64,000 nucleotides of DNA from positions 1 through 64,000 of IMG/VR virus record IMGVR_UViG_3300021092_000026; one strand, written 5' to 3'. Every line of letters begins with the position of its first letter. The first letter of the stretch is position 1. This DNA comes from a virus. The notes beneath the pieces were generated by a model. It worked only from the letters and a program-made list of their open reading frames with translations, searched no databases and was not told the DNA's origin. Positions 34,101-42,115 of this stretch are shown piece by piece. The position numbers and the translations under genes were made by a program.

Positions 34101-34818
34101 AATACCTTTCTATATTGTGGTTTAATTTTAGAATACCATTTTTGGTATATTCAGAATTTAATTCCACAAATATTATTTTCATTTTTCCTATAACCCTTGT
34201 AATATACTGCGTATTTACTCCTGTCCTATCTCTAATAAGTATATAAAGTGCCTTTTTATTATAAGAATATAAATCTTTCCTGGTACGGAATAGTTCGTTT
34301 ACTGAATCCGCTATTCTCCTATCCCTTTCTTTTACAAAAAGTTTATTTAGATTTAAATCTATATAATCCACAAAGTAATCCATAAAATCAGATTTTTCTT
34401 CTATTGCTTCATATTCTGCAACTTCATTGGGAACATTTCTACCAATATCTACAGCATCTAAATTTTCTTGAGCTTTCATCTTCGCATAGTTTGCGTTATT
34501 TTCATTGAATAAAAAGTTTCTTGCAATTACAGTGAAATAAGAAAATGCTTTTCCTTTATCTCCCTTAAATTTATGCATCTTTTCATTTAGAAACGCAACC
34601 ACAGAGGCTTTTACATCCTCATATGAATCATCAAAGTAGTAGGTTTTGTAAGTATGTATTACATTCTCCGCAAGCTTATCAAACGGATATTCTATAAATC
34701 TATTGTAGATACGATTTTTTTTATCAACATCATCCAAATTATTATATGCGTTTATAGCTATTTCAGTTATATTCGTAAAATACCTATTGCTCTTCGGTGA
34801 TTTCGCTTTTCTTCCCAT
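34087..34818 (-). CDS. gp55: Late-transcription sigma factor (T4 gp55-like)
   Basis: 243 residues (T4 gp55: 185). Region 2-like core is clear: AENVIHTYKTYYFDDSYEDV, then FLNEKMHKFKGDKGKAFSYF and TVIARNFLFNEN. Such factors direct host RNA polymerase to late promoters that lack a -35-type box. The TATATTTA-type elements before structural genes here are the natural candidates for its targets. It overlaps a membrane-protein gene by 35 nt and the next gene by 14 nt. Confidence 0.88.
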   Translation of the reverse strand: MGRKAKSPKSNRYFTNITEIAINAYNNLDDVDKKNRIYNRFIEYPFDKLAENVIHTYKTYYFDDSYEDVKASVVAFLNEKMHKFKGDKGKAFSYFTVIARNFLFNENNANYAKMKAQENLDAVDIGRNVPNEVAEYEAIEEKSDFMDYFVDYIDLNLNKLFVKERDRRIADSVNELFRTRKDLYSYNKKALYILIRDRTGVNTQYITRVIGKMKIIFVELNSEYTKNGILKLNHNIERYYEEG

Positions 34819-35098
34819 AATACCCGTCCAATTCTTCTATAATACTATACATTTCTCTAAATACATAACCAGTCTCATCATCGGCTTCAAACGAACCAAT
34901 TCTATCTATTGATTTCATTTTATCCATTGCATTTTGAATCCTTTCTTGCATTGAATCCAAAATTGTATCGGCCTGAGTATATTCTTTTTCTAACTCATCC
35001 AAACTATCTTCAACTGCTTCTAATTTTCGTAGTAGATTCCATACAAAGAAACCTAAAACCACATCCGTTAAAAACAATATCACCAAAAGCGTTACCAT
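34784..35098 (-). CDS. Single-pass membrane protein with coiled coil
   Basis: 104 residues: transmembrane helix at residues 3-22 (TLLVILFLTDVVLGFFVWNLL), then an acidic coiled coil (LEAVEDSLDELEKEYTQAD) and a conserved-looking RIGSFEADDETGYVFREMY segment. Overlaps the sigma-factor gene by 35 nt. Unknown role. Confidence 0.72.
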   Translation of the reverse strand: MVTLLVILFLTDVVLGFFVWNLLRKLEAVEDSLDELEKEYTQADTILDSMQERIQNAMDKMKSIDRIGSFEADDETGYVFREMYSIIEELDGYYGKKSEITEEQ

Positions 35099-35099
35099 A

Positions 35100-35906
35100 T
35101 TAATCCTCCATTATATCTTTAAACGCATCAAACACCATATCAACCTTTGGTTTATCATCTTCAGATTTTTGAGATACTATCTTTTCAAATTTAGATAACC
35201 CATTCGGTTTTCCGTTTGTATTAAGAGTTCCTCTCGTACCTTTTAACTTTTTACCTTCAACCACCCAACGATTATACTCATACTTTGAAGCCATAAAATC
35301 GGCTTGATGTAAAATATGTGGTAAAAATGTTTTTAGTTGATTTTCAGGCTGAAAACTTTTATAATAACTTTCGGTGGATGTATCATATAAACCATCCGTT
35401 AATCGGATAGCAAGATACTCTTCTTCTGAACATTTAACACCAAAGTGATTTAGTAGAAAGAATGTACGGTCGTGAATCTCCATCCAATGTAGGTTTGGGT
35501 TTGATTTATAAATCTTACCCTGATTCTTTACATGCCATTCCGAATCATTCTTTTTATACCAATCATCTTCAACTGAACCTACCTTACCTAAATCGTGATG
35601 AAGGGCTGCAAATACAACCGATTCTCTTGTAATATCATTGGTAATCATATCTAACTCTTTCCAAAGTTCAAATACCTTTAATGCATTACGAGTTACCCTC
35701 ATTATATGGTCAATATATCCGCCGGGAAAAGCATTATGAAAATGTTCAAACGATGAAGCGGGTGTATAAATAATCCTCTCTTCAAAGTGGTCATACATTT
35801 TATTTAGGGCATCCAATCGTTCACCACTAAATTCCTGATTAATAAATTTTCTGAACTTTTTGTAATTCTCCAGTAGTTCTTCTGGTGAGAAAAAATCAAA
35901 ATACAT
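35100..35906 (-). CDS. HD-domain hydrolase
   Basis: 268 residues. HD superfamily ligands are visible: GGYIDHIMRVT (His67), FAALHHDLGK (HHD 103-105) and a later Asp in ILHQADFMA. Family members are metal-dependent nucleotide phosphohydrolases. Substrate (dNTPs, cyclic nucleotides or RNA) cannot be told from sequence. Packed 1-2 nt from both neighbours in the sigma factor/ClpP operon. Confidence 0.85.
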   Translation of the reverse strand: MYFDFFSPEELLENYKKFRKFINQEFSGERLDALNKMYDHFEERIIYTPASSFEHFHNAFPGGYIDHIMRVTRNALKVFELWKELDMITNDITRESVVFAALHHDLGKVGSVEDDWYKKNDSEWHVKNQGKIYKSNPNLHWMEIHDRTFFLLNHFGVKCSEEEYLAIRLTDGLYDTSTESYYKSFQPENQLKTFLPHILHQADFMASKYEYNRWVVEGKKLKGTRGTLNTNGKPNGLSKFEKIVSQKSEDDKPKVDMVFDAFKDIMED

Positions 35907-35908
35907 AA

Positions 35909-36532
35909 TTAAATAATTTTATCAATAATTCCTAACTCCAATGCTTCTTCTGCGGATAAGAATAAATCACTTTGCTGATTTGATTGCCACCAATCTTTTG
36001 ACTTCTTTGTAAATTCAGCCATCATACTATTACACTCTTCTTCTAACCTATCAGCGAATTTGGCATTTGATTTTACATCACTTAATTTACCTGCTGCAAA
36101 AGTAGATAATTGGTGAACCATAATCTTTGAATGCTTTGATGCTGCTCTAACCCCAGTACCTGCTGCGAGTAAAAGAGCCGCTGCTGACATTGCAATACCC
36201 CTACAAATAATATTGAATTTCATATCTTTGTTTCCTCTGATATAATCAATAATACCAAGCGTTTCTACAACATCACCTCCGCCTGAATTTAGTAGGATAT
36301 TAATTGTAGTTGTTTCGGAGTTTACTTTCTTTAACAATCTTACCTTAGCAATAAATTCGGGTAGTAATCCCATTTGAATTTCATCGCAAATTACGATAAC
36401 ATTATCGGTTAAATCAATACCATAATCAAACTCCCTAAAAAAGTGTTTGTGTGGGTCGCTATCATCCCCACTATCATTTTTATAATCAAATTTTACATTT
36501 GGGGAGCTGGTGGTATAAAGTTCATCTATCAT
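35909..36532 (-). CDS. ClpP-like serine protease
   Basis: 207 residues, typical ClpP size. NSGGGDV oxyanion segment at 82-88, catalytic Ser116 (RGIAMSAA), His140 (IMVHQ) and Asp189 keep the spacing of the E. coli triad 97/122/171. The extended N-terminus (first 40 residues) is phage-specific. It could process head proteins, remove host regulators or join a host ClpX/ClpC. A host-type promoter lies just upstream, unlike its late neighbours, so earlier expression is likely. Confidence 0.9.
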   Translation of the reverse strand: MIDELYTTSSPNVKFDYKNDSGDDSDPHKHFFREFDYGIDLTDNVIVICDEIQMGLLPEFIAKVRLLKKVNSETTTINILLNSGGGDVVETLGIIDYIRGNKDMKFNIICRGIAMSAAALLLAAGTGVRAASKHSKIMVHQLSTFAAGKLSDVKSNAKFADRLEEECNSMMAEFTKKSKDWWQSNQQSDLFLSAEEALELGIIDKII

Positions 36533-36554
36533 AAATTATTCGTTTAAATTTTAC

Positions 36555-36586
36555 ACAATATACAACAAAAAGTGTATATTACCAAA
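36555..36586 (-). promoter_or_regulatory. Host-type promoter for the ClpP-like gene
   Basis: TTTGG, 19 nt, TATATTGT in the coding direction, followed by a leader of about 20 nt. Confidence 0.75.
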
Positions 36587-36603
36587 TTATTTTTAGTTTT
36601 TTA

Positions 36604-37602
36604 TTATCTGTATCTATCTGCGCCGGTTTTTCGATAAGTATGCGTTGGTGTTTGGGGTGATACTTCATTATATAAATTTACGGCTTCTTCGGTAGTTGGT
36701 TCAAATACTACATCAGGTTTTTCTTCTTTAGTTTCCACAACCGGTTCTTTAATTTCTTCTTTGGGATTGATAACCACTTCTTTTTTGATAGGTATTTCTT
36801 CAATAGGTTTAATTTCCTCTACCTTTATTTCTTTAATAAGTTTATTTAAGGCTATGACCATAGAGATTGCTAATGGGTCAAATACCAATACAATTAATAA
36901 TGTAAACCAATTTACAATTCTATCCATACCCCATCCCGTCAACTTATCTAAATATCTAAGTGGACCTATTTCTGAAGCAACTACATTATTTGATTCCTTA
37001 TCCAATATTTGTAAATCTAATGAAGTCAATGAATCATTCAACGATTCTATTTTTAGGGTTAAGTTATCTCTTTGCTGAACTGCTAATTTTAATTCACTAC
37101 TCAAAGCCCTTCTTTGTGATATAGCCCCTCGTTCGGTTTGAGAGTTATTATTTGCTAATCCACCCCTCAAAGATGATATGGATGTTTCTAATAATTTTTT
37201 CTCACTATTCAAATCAGCCAACTGTTCCTTAAATCTATTTCGTTTCACATCCACAACACCAACCTCTTTATTAAGGATAGTAAATTTATCGCTTGTGGTT
37301 TGATATGCGGAAGTCAAAAAACCATATATACCCAATGATGTTATCATCATTAAAATTACAACAGCTGAAACCATATACCATTTTAACCAACCAATTACCT
37401 TCCAATAATTGTGGAGGTATGAAGCAAGAATTATTTTTGCAAATTCTAATGCCCCCGCCATTATAATTACTTCGGTTCTTGCTCCAGCAAAAAGTGAACT
37501 AAGTCCGAATATAGAATAGTATGCTGCTGAACCAGCAAGTATAACTGTAGATAATATCATTAAGATTATGAAACCATTTTTTCTCGTAAAAAAATTTTTC
37601 AT
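36604..37602 (-). CDS. Four-helix membrane protein with long coiled coil
   Basis: 332 residues. Hydrophobic helices near residues 12-34, 43-63, 72-96 and about 228-250 flank a coiled coil (about 105-215). The C-terminal 80 residues are Lys/Glu/Pro/Val-rich, probably cytoplasmic and flexible. Large phages often encode such proteins, sometimes named coil-containing protein; function unknown. The 144-nt gap upstream holds a GATATTTA-type element but no gene. Confidence 0.75.
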   Translation of the reverse strand: MKNFFTRKNGFIILMILSTVILAGSAAYYSIFGLSSLFAGARTEVIIMAGALEFAKIILASYLHNYWKVIGWLKWYMVSAVVILMMITSLGIYGFLTSAYQTTSDKFTILNKEVGVVDVKRNRFKEQLADLNSEKKLLETSISSLRGGLANNNSQTERGAISQRRALSSELKLAVQQRDNLTLKIESLNDSLTSLDLQILDKESNNVVASEIGPLRYLDKLTGWGMDRIVNWFTLLIVLVFDPLAISMVIALNKLIKEIKVEEIKPIEEIPIKKEVVINPKEEIKEPVVETKEEKPDVVFEPTTEEAVNLYNEVSPQTPTHTYRKTGADRYR

Positions 37603-37710
37603 ATGTTATTCCATTTTTTTAACTTTATTAACTTTCCCAGTTGTATTTATTATCAAATCTTTTGATATCAATATTGACTGTAAACAACAAGAGAAACTTG
37701 AAATATTAAA

Positions 37711-37718
37711 TAAATATC
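37711..37718 (-). promoter_or_regulatory. Possible late-type element GATATTTA
   Basis: GGATATTTATTTAATATTTC in the coding direction, about 110 nt upstream of the membrane-protein gene; distance makes it uncertain. Confidence 0.25.
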
Positions 37719-37746
37719 CAAAAAATAGATAATAACCTTAAACGGG

Positions 37747-38640
37747 TTAATTATGTCCATACTGATTTAAGTAATTAAGAACCGCTAATTCTTTCATTTT
37801 AGCTTCTACTTCAATATCCAAATCGTAACCATAGGTTTCAATTTTGTTTGAAATGTAATCCGAATGCGCTTGGGGGATTTTACCTATAGCTGATTCTGAA
37901 TAATGAACCACAGGTTTAATACCATCCGGCCAAGTACTCATTGCTAACTCTAAAGCCTCCTGCTCCGATAAACCACCGGTGCAAAACTTGTGGTGGTGAT
38001 AATCAAATACAATTGGAATACCAGTCCTTTGGTGGATATACATCAGGTCCTTTACCGAATACATACTAGCCTTATCATCGTTCTCCACTGTGAGCCTACT
38101 ACGAACCGCATCAGGCAACCTTTCAAAGTTCCGACAGAACCTATCCATCGCTGATTCTTTATCCCCATAGACACCATTACAATGGATATTAATGACATTA
38201 TAGGGTGTCCTACTCAACCCCATCAGGTCAAAGACCTCCCCATGCAGCGATAAATCCGTTATGGTGTTCATTACCACCCTTTCATTGGGTGAAACAAGCA
38301 CATTAAAGGGGCCAGGGTGAGATGTAATTCGTTGTCCATAGTTGGATACCAACACCCCAGCACCCTTCAGGAGATTGGATATAGGAGCAAAATGCGGCAT
38401 ATCTGATAGTGGGTATTCGGATGACCAAGGGAATAGATTGGAGGTGATTCTGAAGAGTTTTATACCCATCTTTTCGTTCCATTTGATGATTTCTATCAGG
38501 TCACGGGTGTTCTGCAACCCAAGTTCCGAAGCCCTACCAATACCCTCTTTTAAAAAGGTTTTCCTAATCATACCCCTATTGGTGGTAATCTTTTTCTTGC
38601 CCAAAGTCATATTGATGCAAGCGTATCCTAAGTTTGACAT
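37747..38640 (-). CDS. uvsE: UV damage endonuclease (UvdE/UvsE)
   Basis: 297 residues from the ATG at 38640 (MSNLGYACINMTL, the canonical UVDE start). A frame extension 20 codons upstream runs through a terminator hairpin and is rejected. TIM-barrel UVDE motifs are visible: RITSNLFPWSSEY, SYGQRITSHPGPFN-like NYGQRITSHPGP, VINIHCNG, LTVENDD, IVFDYHHHKF and VHYSE. It nicks 5' of UV photoproducts, an alternative to T4 DenV. The gene is visibly less AT-rich than its neighbours, suggesting acquisition from a cellular source. Confidence 0.95.
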   Translation of the reverse strand: MSNLGYACINMTLGKKKITTNRGMIRKTFLKEGIGRASELGLQNTRDLIEIIKWNEKMGIKLFRITSNLFPWSSEYPLSDMPHFAPISNLLKGAGVLVSNYGQRITSHPGPFNVLVSPNERVVMNTITDLSLHGEVFDLMGLSRTPYNVINIHCNGVYGDKESAMDRFCRNFERLPDAVRSRLTVENDDKASMYSVKDLMYIHQRTGIPIVFDYHHHKFCTGGLSEQEALELAMSTWPDGIKPVVHYSESAIGKIPQAHSDYISNKIETYGYDLDIEVEAKMKELAVLNYLNQYGHN

Positions 38641-38660
38641 AGTTTTTGATTTAGATACTA

Positions 38661-38692
38661 CAAATATAATGAAAAAAGGGGATTTTTCCAAA
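38661..38692 (-). promoter_or_regulatory. Host-type promoter for the UV endonuclease gene
   Basis: TTTGG, 19 nt, TATATTTG (exact consensus -7). The -33 box lies within the loop and 3' stem of the terminator hairpin. Confidence 0.78.
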
Positions 38693-38697
38693 TCCCC
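38672..38697 (-). terminator. Rho-independent terminator overlapping a promoter
   Basis: In the coding direction: stem GGGGATTT, loop GGAA, stem AAATCCCC, then six T. It follows the small heat-shock gene and ends just before the UV endonuclease -7 element. Confidence 0.85.
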
Positions 38698-38732
38698 CAT
38701 ATTAAATTTTGATTAATTTTTTAAAAGATTAT

Positions 38733-38750
38733 AACCCAAGGGCGCGGGTT
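38733..38750 (-). terminator. Weak hairpin after the heat-shock gene
   Basis: AACCC, 8-nt GC-rich loop, GGGTT, followed by ATAATCTTTT. A minor pause or terminator just before the strong one. Confidence 0.35.
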
Positions 38751-38753
38751 TTA

Positions 38754-39173
38754 TTACTTAATTTTTAGTGCTTTTGGTTTTGATTCTTCAGCAAATGGAA
38801 TACTGATTTTAAGTAAACCATCCTTCATACTTGCTTCTGCTGAATTCAAATCATATTTACGAGCAATCTTATATCCCAAATTAAAGGAACGCTTTGAAAT
38901 TCCTTTGTGAATATAATTTACTACAGCTTCTTTGGCTTCATCTTTTTTAGAATAAGAAACCCTTAATAAATCGCCTTCAATATTGATATCAATATCTTCT
39001 TTACATAACCCCGTTCCGGCGATTTCAAAACATAAACCTTCTTTGGTTTCGTAGATATCTACGGGGTGGCCGATTTTTACATCCATCGCTGGTGCGAAAA
39101 ATGAATCGTTTGTGAAAAAATTTTTCACCAAAATATCAAATGGTGAAAGTGGTAATTCTTTAATGTGTGTCAT
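38754..39173 (-). CDS. Small heat-shock protein (Hsp20)
   Basis: 139 residues with an alpha-crystallin domain: DIYETKEGLCFEIAGTGLCKEDIDI, then SKRSFNLG and the C-terminal AEASMKDGLLKISIPF hallmark. Ends with the usual basic tail (SKPKALKIK). Hsp20-type chaperones are common in T4-like cyanophages and probably support protein folding during infection. Flanked by its own leader (about 115 nt without a gene, partly structured) and a strong terminator, so it forms a separate unit. Confidence 0.93.
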   Translation of the reverse strand: MTHIKELPLSPFDILVKNFFTNDSFFAPAMDVKIGHPVDIYETKEGLCFEIAGTGLCKEDIDINIEGDLLRVSYSKKDEAKEAVVNYIHKGISKRSFNLGYKIARKYDLNSAEASMKDGLLKISIPFAEESKPKALKIK

Positions 39174-39289
39174 AATAGTCCTTAAATCTATTTTAATTGT
39201 TAAACATAATTTTAATTTTGACCCCTTTCGGTAGTCGGTTGCGCCCTTAGGTTACACTCTTTTAATATATATCAAAAATCATACCAAAG

Positions 39290-39511
39290 TTATTTGTATC
39301 TTGAATTGTGTAATTGAAACAAATAATCTTTTGCCTGAGTTTGAGTTCGGGTGGATGTTAAATAAATTTCTATACCATTTAATGGTTTAATTAAATAACA
39401 TCTAAATTCATCTTTCATAACTGAATTTATATTGAAAAAAGATTTTGAATCCTTTTTATATCTTATCTGACCAAATATACCATTACCAAAATCAAACTCA
39501 TCAACTATCAT
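39290..39511 (-). CDS. Unknown small protein
   Basis: 73 residues (MIVDEFDFGNGIFGQIRYKK), strand-rich first half and a C-terminal helix TQTQAKDYLFQLHN. First of a run of short genes with 3-10 nt spacing. Not recognised. Confidence 0.6.
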   Translation of the reverse strand: MIVDEFDFGNGIFGQIRYKKDSKSFFNINSVMKDEFRCYLIKPLNGIEIYLTSTRTQTQAKDYLFQLHNSRYK

Positions 39512-39514
39512 AAA

Positions 39515-39901
39515 TTAGTTTAGTGATGTTGGTGGTCCTTGTCCTATTACTAAAAATCTATGGGTATCACCATTTGGTGTTCTTACCATATCATGCCTTT
39601 TAAGTATAAATCCATCACAAAATAATTTAACTAATACAGGTGTTATATCTTCACCACTCATAGATTGAATTTTTATGAACCTTTTATTTTTATCATCGTT
39701 ATCATAATTAGAAAATAACGATTCCAACATATCAGCTTCTAAAGCATCTTCCTCTGAAGATTCTAATATATCATCTTCTTCATCACCAAGCTTATCAAAA
39801 AAGCCTGAATACATATCGGAAAAATAGATAAGTTTATCTCTTGGTGAAAGAGATTTATAGAAATCATACTCCTGTTCATTCCAAAAAACTTCCATATTCA
39901 T
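39515..39901 (-). CDS. Unknown acidic protein
   Basis: 128 residues with a strongly acidic middle (EEDDILESSEEDALEADMLES) and a more regular C-terminal half (LVKLFCDGFILKRHDMVRTPNG). Next gene follows after 3 nt. No family recognised. Confidence 0.62.
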   Translation of the reverse strand: MNMEVFWNEQEYDFYKSLSPRDKLIYFSDMYSGFFDKLGDEEDDILESSEEDALEADMLESLFSNYDNDDKNKRFIKIQSMSGEDITPVLVKLFCDGFILKRHDMVRTPNGDTHRFLVIGQGPPTSLN

Positions 39902-39913
39902 ACTAATAAATAG

Positions 39914-40399
39914 TTAATCTTTTTTATATTGTTCGTTCAACCAAACTAAAATTTCTTTGGATACTGCGTAATCACTTTCGGTAATATACTCATCAATTAT
40001 CCATACAACCTCTTCCAATACCTCATTTTTATTGTAGTATGTTTTATTCAAAATAAGTTGCAACCTTTCTCGCATCTTATTCCTATAATTTTCATCTATC
40101 TCTACTTCGGTTGGAAAGAAAACTGTTTTAAGATTATTCTTTACTAAAGTATAATATGGTTCTTTTTTCTTTTTTATTATATCAACACAATTGGCAATAT
40201 ACTTATCAAAGGTTTCTTTGTTTAAAAGAATTGATTCTTTATCCGTTGGGTTTTCTATTTGTACCATTGGTCCTTTAGTTGATGGACTAATAGCAATTGA
40301 GTGTGATGTGTGTGGGTCCGGTTTAAATCCATATCCACCAAACAAAGCCTCTTTTAATTTTTCAAATTCAGTAGTGCTTTGAGTTGGTTTTGGACCCAT
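39914..40399 (-). CDS. Unknown protein
   Basis: 161 residues. The N-terminal third has FGGYGFKPDPHTSHSI and GPMVQIENPTDKES, the rest is Lys/Glu-rich helical. No motif for catalysis or membrane. Part of the small-gene operon. Confidence 0.62.
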   Translation of the reverse strand: MGPKPTQSTTEFEKLKEALFGGYGFKPDPHTSHSIAISPSTKGPMVQIENPTDKESILLNKETFDKYIANCVDIIKKKKEPYYTLVKNNLKTVFFPTEVEIDENYRNKMRERLQLILNKTYYNKNEVLEEVVWIIDEYITESDYAVSKEILVWLNEQYKKD

Positions 40400-40408
40400 A
40401 TTGAATAA

Positions 40409-40714
40409 TTAGTTGAATATATTTAACCTATATTTTTTTTCTACTGTTAGTAAAGCATCATTAAGAGTATTAATAATTTTTTCTGCTTCCGCCTTTGTAA
40501 TTACCATTTCGTTATTACCTATTTTCAAACTACCGATTTCGGTAAATGGTTTTATAGGATAATCTGATGGTTTTAGTTCCGGGTTAATTTGTAAATCAAT
40601 ATCAGTATAGTTTTTTCCAGCGTATTTCTGAAATTTGGCTTCCTGCTTTTGAGTTACTGCGAAAGAATTATTTACATAGCTCTTAATCGGTGCGTTTTTA
40701 TATTTACTACTCAT
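40409..40714 (-). CDS. Unknown small protein
   Basis: 101 residues with mixed character (PFTEIGSLKIGNNEMVITKAEAEKI). A late-type TATATTTA element lies 28 nt upstream, so it may be the first gene of a transcript. Not recognised. Confidence 0.6.
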   Translation of the reverse strand: MSSKYKNAPIKSYVNNSFAVTQKQEAKFQKYAGKNYTDIDLQINPELKPSDYPIKPFTEIGSLKIGNNEMVITKAEAEKIINTLNDALLTVEKKYRLNIFN

Positions 40715-40742
40715 AACTTTTTTGTTTAATTGTTATACAATA

Positions 40743-40750
40743 ATAAATAT
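40743..40750 (-). promoter_or_regulatory. Late-type promoter element TATATTTA
   Basis: CTATATTTATTATTG in the coding direction, 28 nt before the ATG of the 101-residue gene. Confidence 0.35.
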
Positions 40751-40764
40751 AGAAAACGATTTAA

Positions 40765-41112
40765 TTATTCCACATTTTTTGATTTTTTATTTTTCCTAAA
40801 ATTGCGGGATGATACTCTATTGAATTTTCTTTCATCAAAATCCATTATACTTTTATCGGGATGTGTACGATTTATATTCTGAATCGTTTTCATAGATTCA
40901 TTAGCCCAATACCAAGCATCCATTACCGTTGGTTGGGAGGGTAGGTAAACCTCATCACCGATATACCCACCATGACCATCGGATACTTTATATCTACCAT
41001 CGGACGTCATAGTGGTTTTAGCATCAGGAAACTTTTTGAGTACACGCCGTTTAATCCTATCAAATTGTGGATTGACCGATACTACCTTCGGCTGCTTCGT
41101 TTTCTTTTTCAT
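40765..41112 (-). CDS. Unknown basic protein
   Basis: 115 residues, very basic ends with a central block KVSDGHGGYIGDEVYLPSQPTVMDAWYWA. Its start lies 53 nt inside the upstream gene. DNA-binding is possible from charge only. Confidence 0.6.
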   Translation of the reverse strand: MKKKTKQPKVVSVNPQFDRIKRRVLKKFPDAKTTMTSDGRYKVSDGHGGYIGDEVYLPSQPTVMDAWYWANESMKTIQNINRTHPDKSIMDFDERKFNRVSSRNFRKNKKSKNVE

Positions 41113-41314
41113 TGAATAATTGGGTTAATCGTTTATTGATTAAAAAGCCATTAGCTATTTCTTTATTAAGTGAACAATTTTCTATCAATCTACCATCCTC
41201 CAATTTTACATCGTAGGCATTGCTGTTTCGTATCTTTGTTTTTGAAACAATCTTACCAACCATAAAATTGGAATATACACTAACTACTACTCTATCGCCT
41301 ATACTATAAACCAT
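41060..41314 (-). CDS. Small SH3/KOW-like protein
   Basis: 84 residues. IGDRVVVSVYSNFMVGKIVSKTKI and AYDVKLEDGRLIENC form the strand pattern of an SH3-like or KOW-type barrel; the C-terminus overlaps the next gene. No specific function. Confidence 0.6.
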   Translation of the reverse strand: MVYSIGDRVVVSVYSNFMVGKIVSKTKIRNSNAYDVKLEDGRLIENCSLNKEIANGFLINKRLTQLFNEKENEAAEGSIGQSTI

Positions 41315-41316
41315 AA

Positions 41317-41520
41317 TTAATTTCCAATCACATTTAGAATTTTTGTTTGTGTGACTGAACTAACCTCAAACTCCAATGGTGAGTTTTGTAGGAATGCGGT
41401 AATATGGGCTTCTGCGTCTGTAACCGATACAGCCTTTACCAAATATTGTTCGGTATTCTTTTTAATTTTACCATTACCATTATCGGTTTCTACTTTAACT
41501 TTTACTAAATAGTACATCAT
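41317..41520 (-). CDS. DUF4494-like protein
   Basis: 67 residues. YYLVKVKVETDNGN, TEQYLVKAVSVTDAEAHI match DUF4494, a family I know mainly from Bacteroidota and their phages. Supports the host assignment. Function unknown; 2 nt from the SH3-like gene. Confidence 0.75.
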   Translation of the reverse strand: MMYYLVKVKVETDNGNGKIKKNTEQYLVKAVSVTDAEAHITAFLQNSPLEFEVSSVTQTKILNVIGN

Positions 41521-41527
41521 AATTTTT

Positions 41528-41791
41528 TTACTTTAATTTACTTTTAACGATTTCACAAGTTTTATGAAAATTTTCTTTACCCCATTTACCTAATTGTTCG
41601 TGATGAGAATGGGATATTACCTCACCACTAACAGCAGCACTTCCATACGCAAACCTCTTCAGTTTATAACCTGATAGTGGAGTTGAAAACCTTTTAAGGT
41701 ATTCTGCCTTACTATCTAAATATTCAAAGAACTTATCTTTGGGTAAAGATTCCAATTCTTCGTTACTTAACGGTTTGTTCGGGTCATACAT
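41528..41791 (-). CDS. Unknown protein, leaderless start predicted
   Basis: 87 residues from the second of two adjacent ATGs. The first ATG is only 2 nt after the promoter -7 element and would precede the expected transcription start; the second is 5 nt after it. Sequence (YDPNKPLSNEELESLPKDKF) begins with a helical module; AAVSGEVISHSHHEQLGKWG has several His. No family recognised. Confidence 0.65.
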   Translation of the reverse strand: MYDPNKPLSNEELESLPKDKFFEYLDSKAEYLKRFSTPLSGYKLKRFAYGSAAVSGEVISHSHHEQLGKWGKENFHKTCEIVKSKLK

Positions 41792-41796
41792 CATAT

Positions 41797-41828
41797 CAAA
41801 TATACAAAAGAAATTTTAAATATCAAAA
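41797..41828 (-). promoter_or_regulatory. Host-type promoter with exact -7 consensus
   Basis: TTTTG, 19 nt, TATATTTG in the coding direction; the start codon is 5 nt after the -7 box. Confidence 0.75.
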
Positions 41829-42110
41829 TATTGGTGATACATTTTTTTGAGAATAACTATCATTCTCACAAATTTCAAATCTATAACTACCATTACCATT
41901 ATCCCACATTGTAATTGCGAATGTATCTCCAGTTCCAATTGCTTGACAGAATCCTTTGAAAGCAGGCTTTTCTTTATAATTCACTCCACTTTCATACCTT
42001 TTGCGAGCTTTAAGTCTACCCCACGCTCTAACAGGCCCTACAAATGTAGATTGATTATATCTAGTATGATGATTTTTTTTATACTTTTTTAATTCATCTG
42101 AAGTTTTCAT
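41823..42110 (-). CDS. Unknown basic protein
   Basis: 95 residues, basic N-terminus (KKYKKNHHTRYNQSTFVGPV) and a compact C-terminal part (GTGDTFAITMWDNGNGSYRFEI). The 3' end carries the -33 region of the next promoter. No family recognised. Confidence 0.62.
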   Translation of the reverse strand: MKTSDELKKYKKNHHTRYNQSTFVGPVRAWGRLKARKRYESGVNYKEKPAFKGFCQAIGTGDTFAITMWDNGNGSYRFEICENDSYSQKNVSPIF

Positions 42111-42115
42111 CTTTA

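Noticed and set aside
37747-38700. Longer N-terminus for the UV endonuclease
   Set aside because: The extension would translate the terminator hairpin and promoter; the family start is the ATG at 38640.
38733-39252. Inverted AACCYAAGGGCGC segments on both sides of the heat-shock gene as mobile-element ends
   Set aside because: Only about 13 bp similar, no transposase, no target duplication; the left copy is better read as a weak hairpin.
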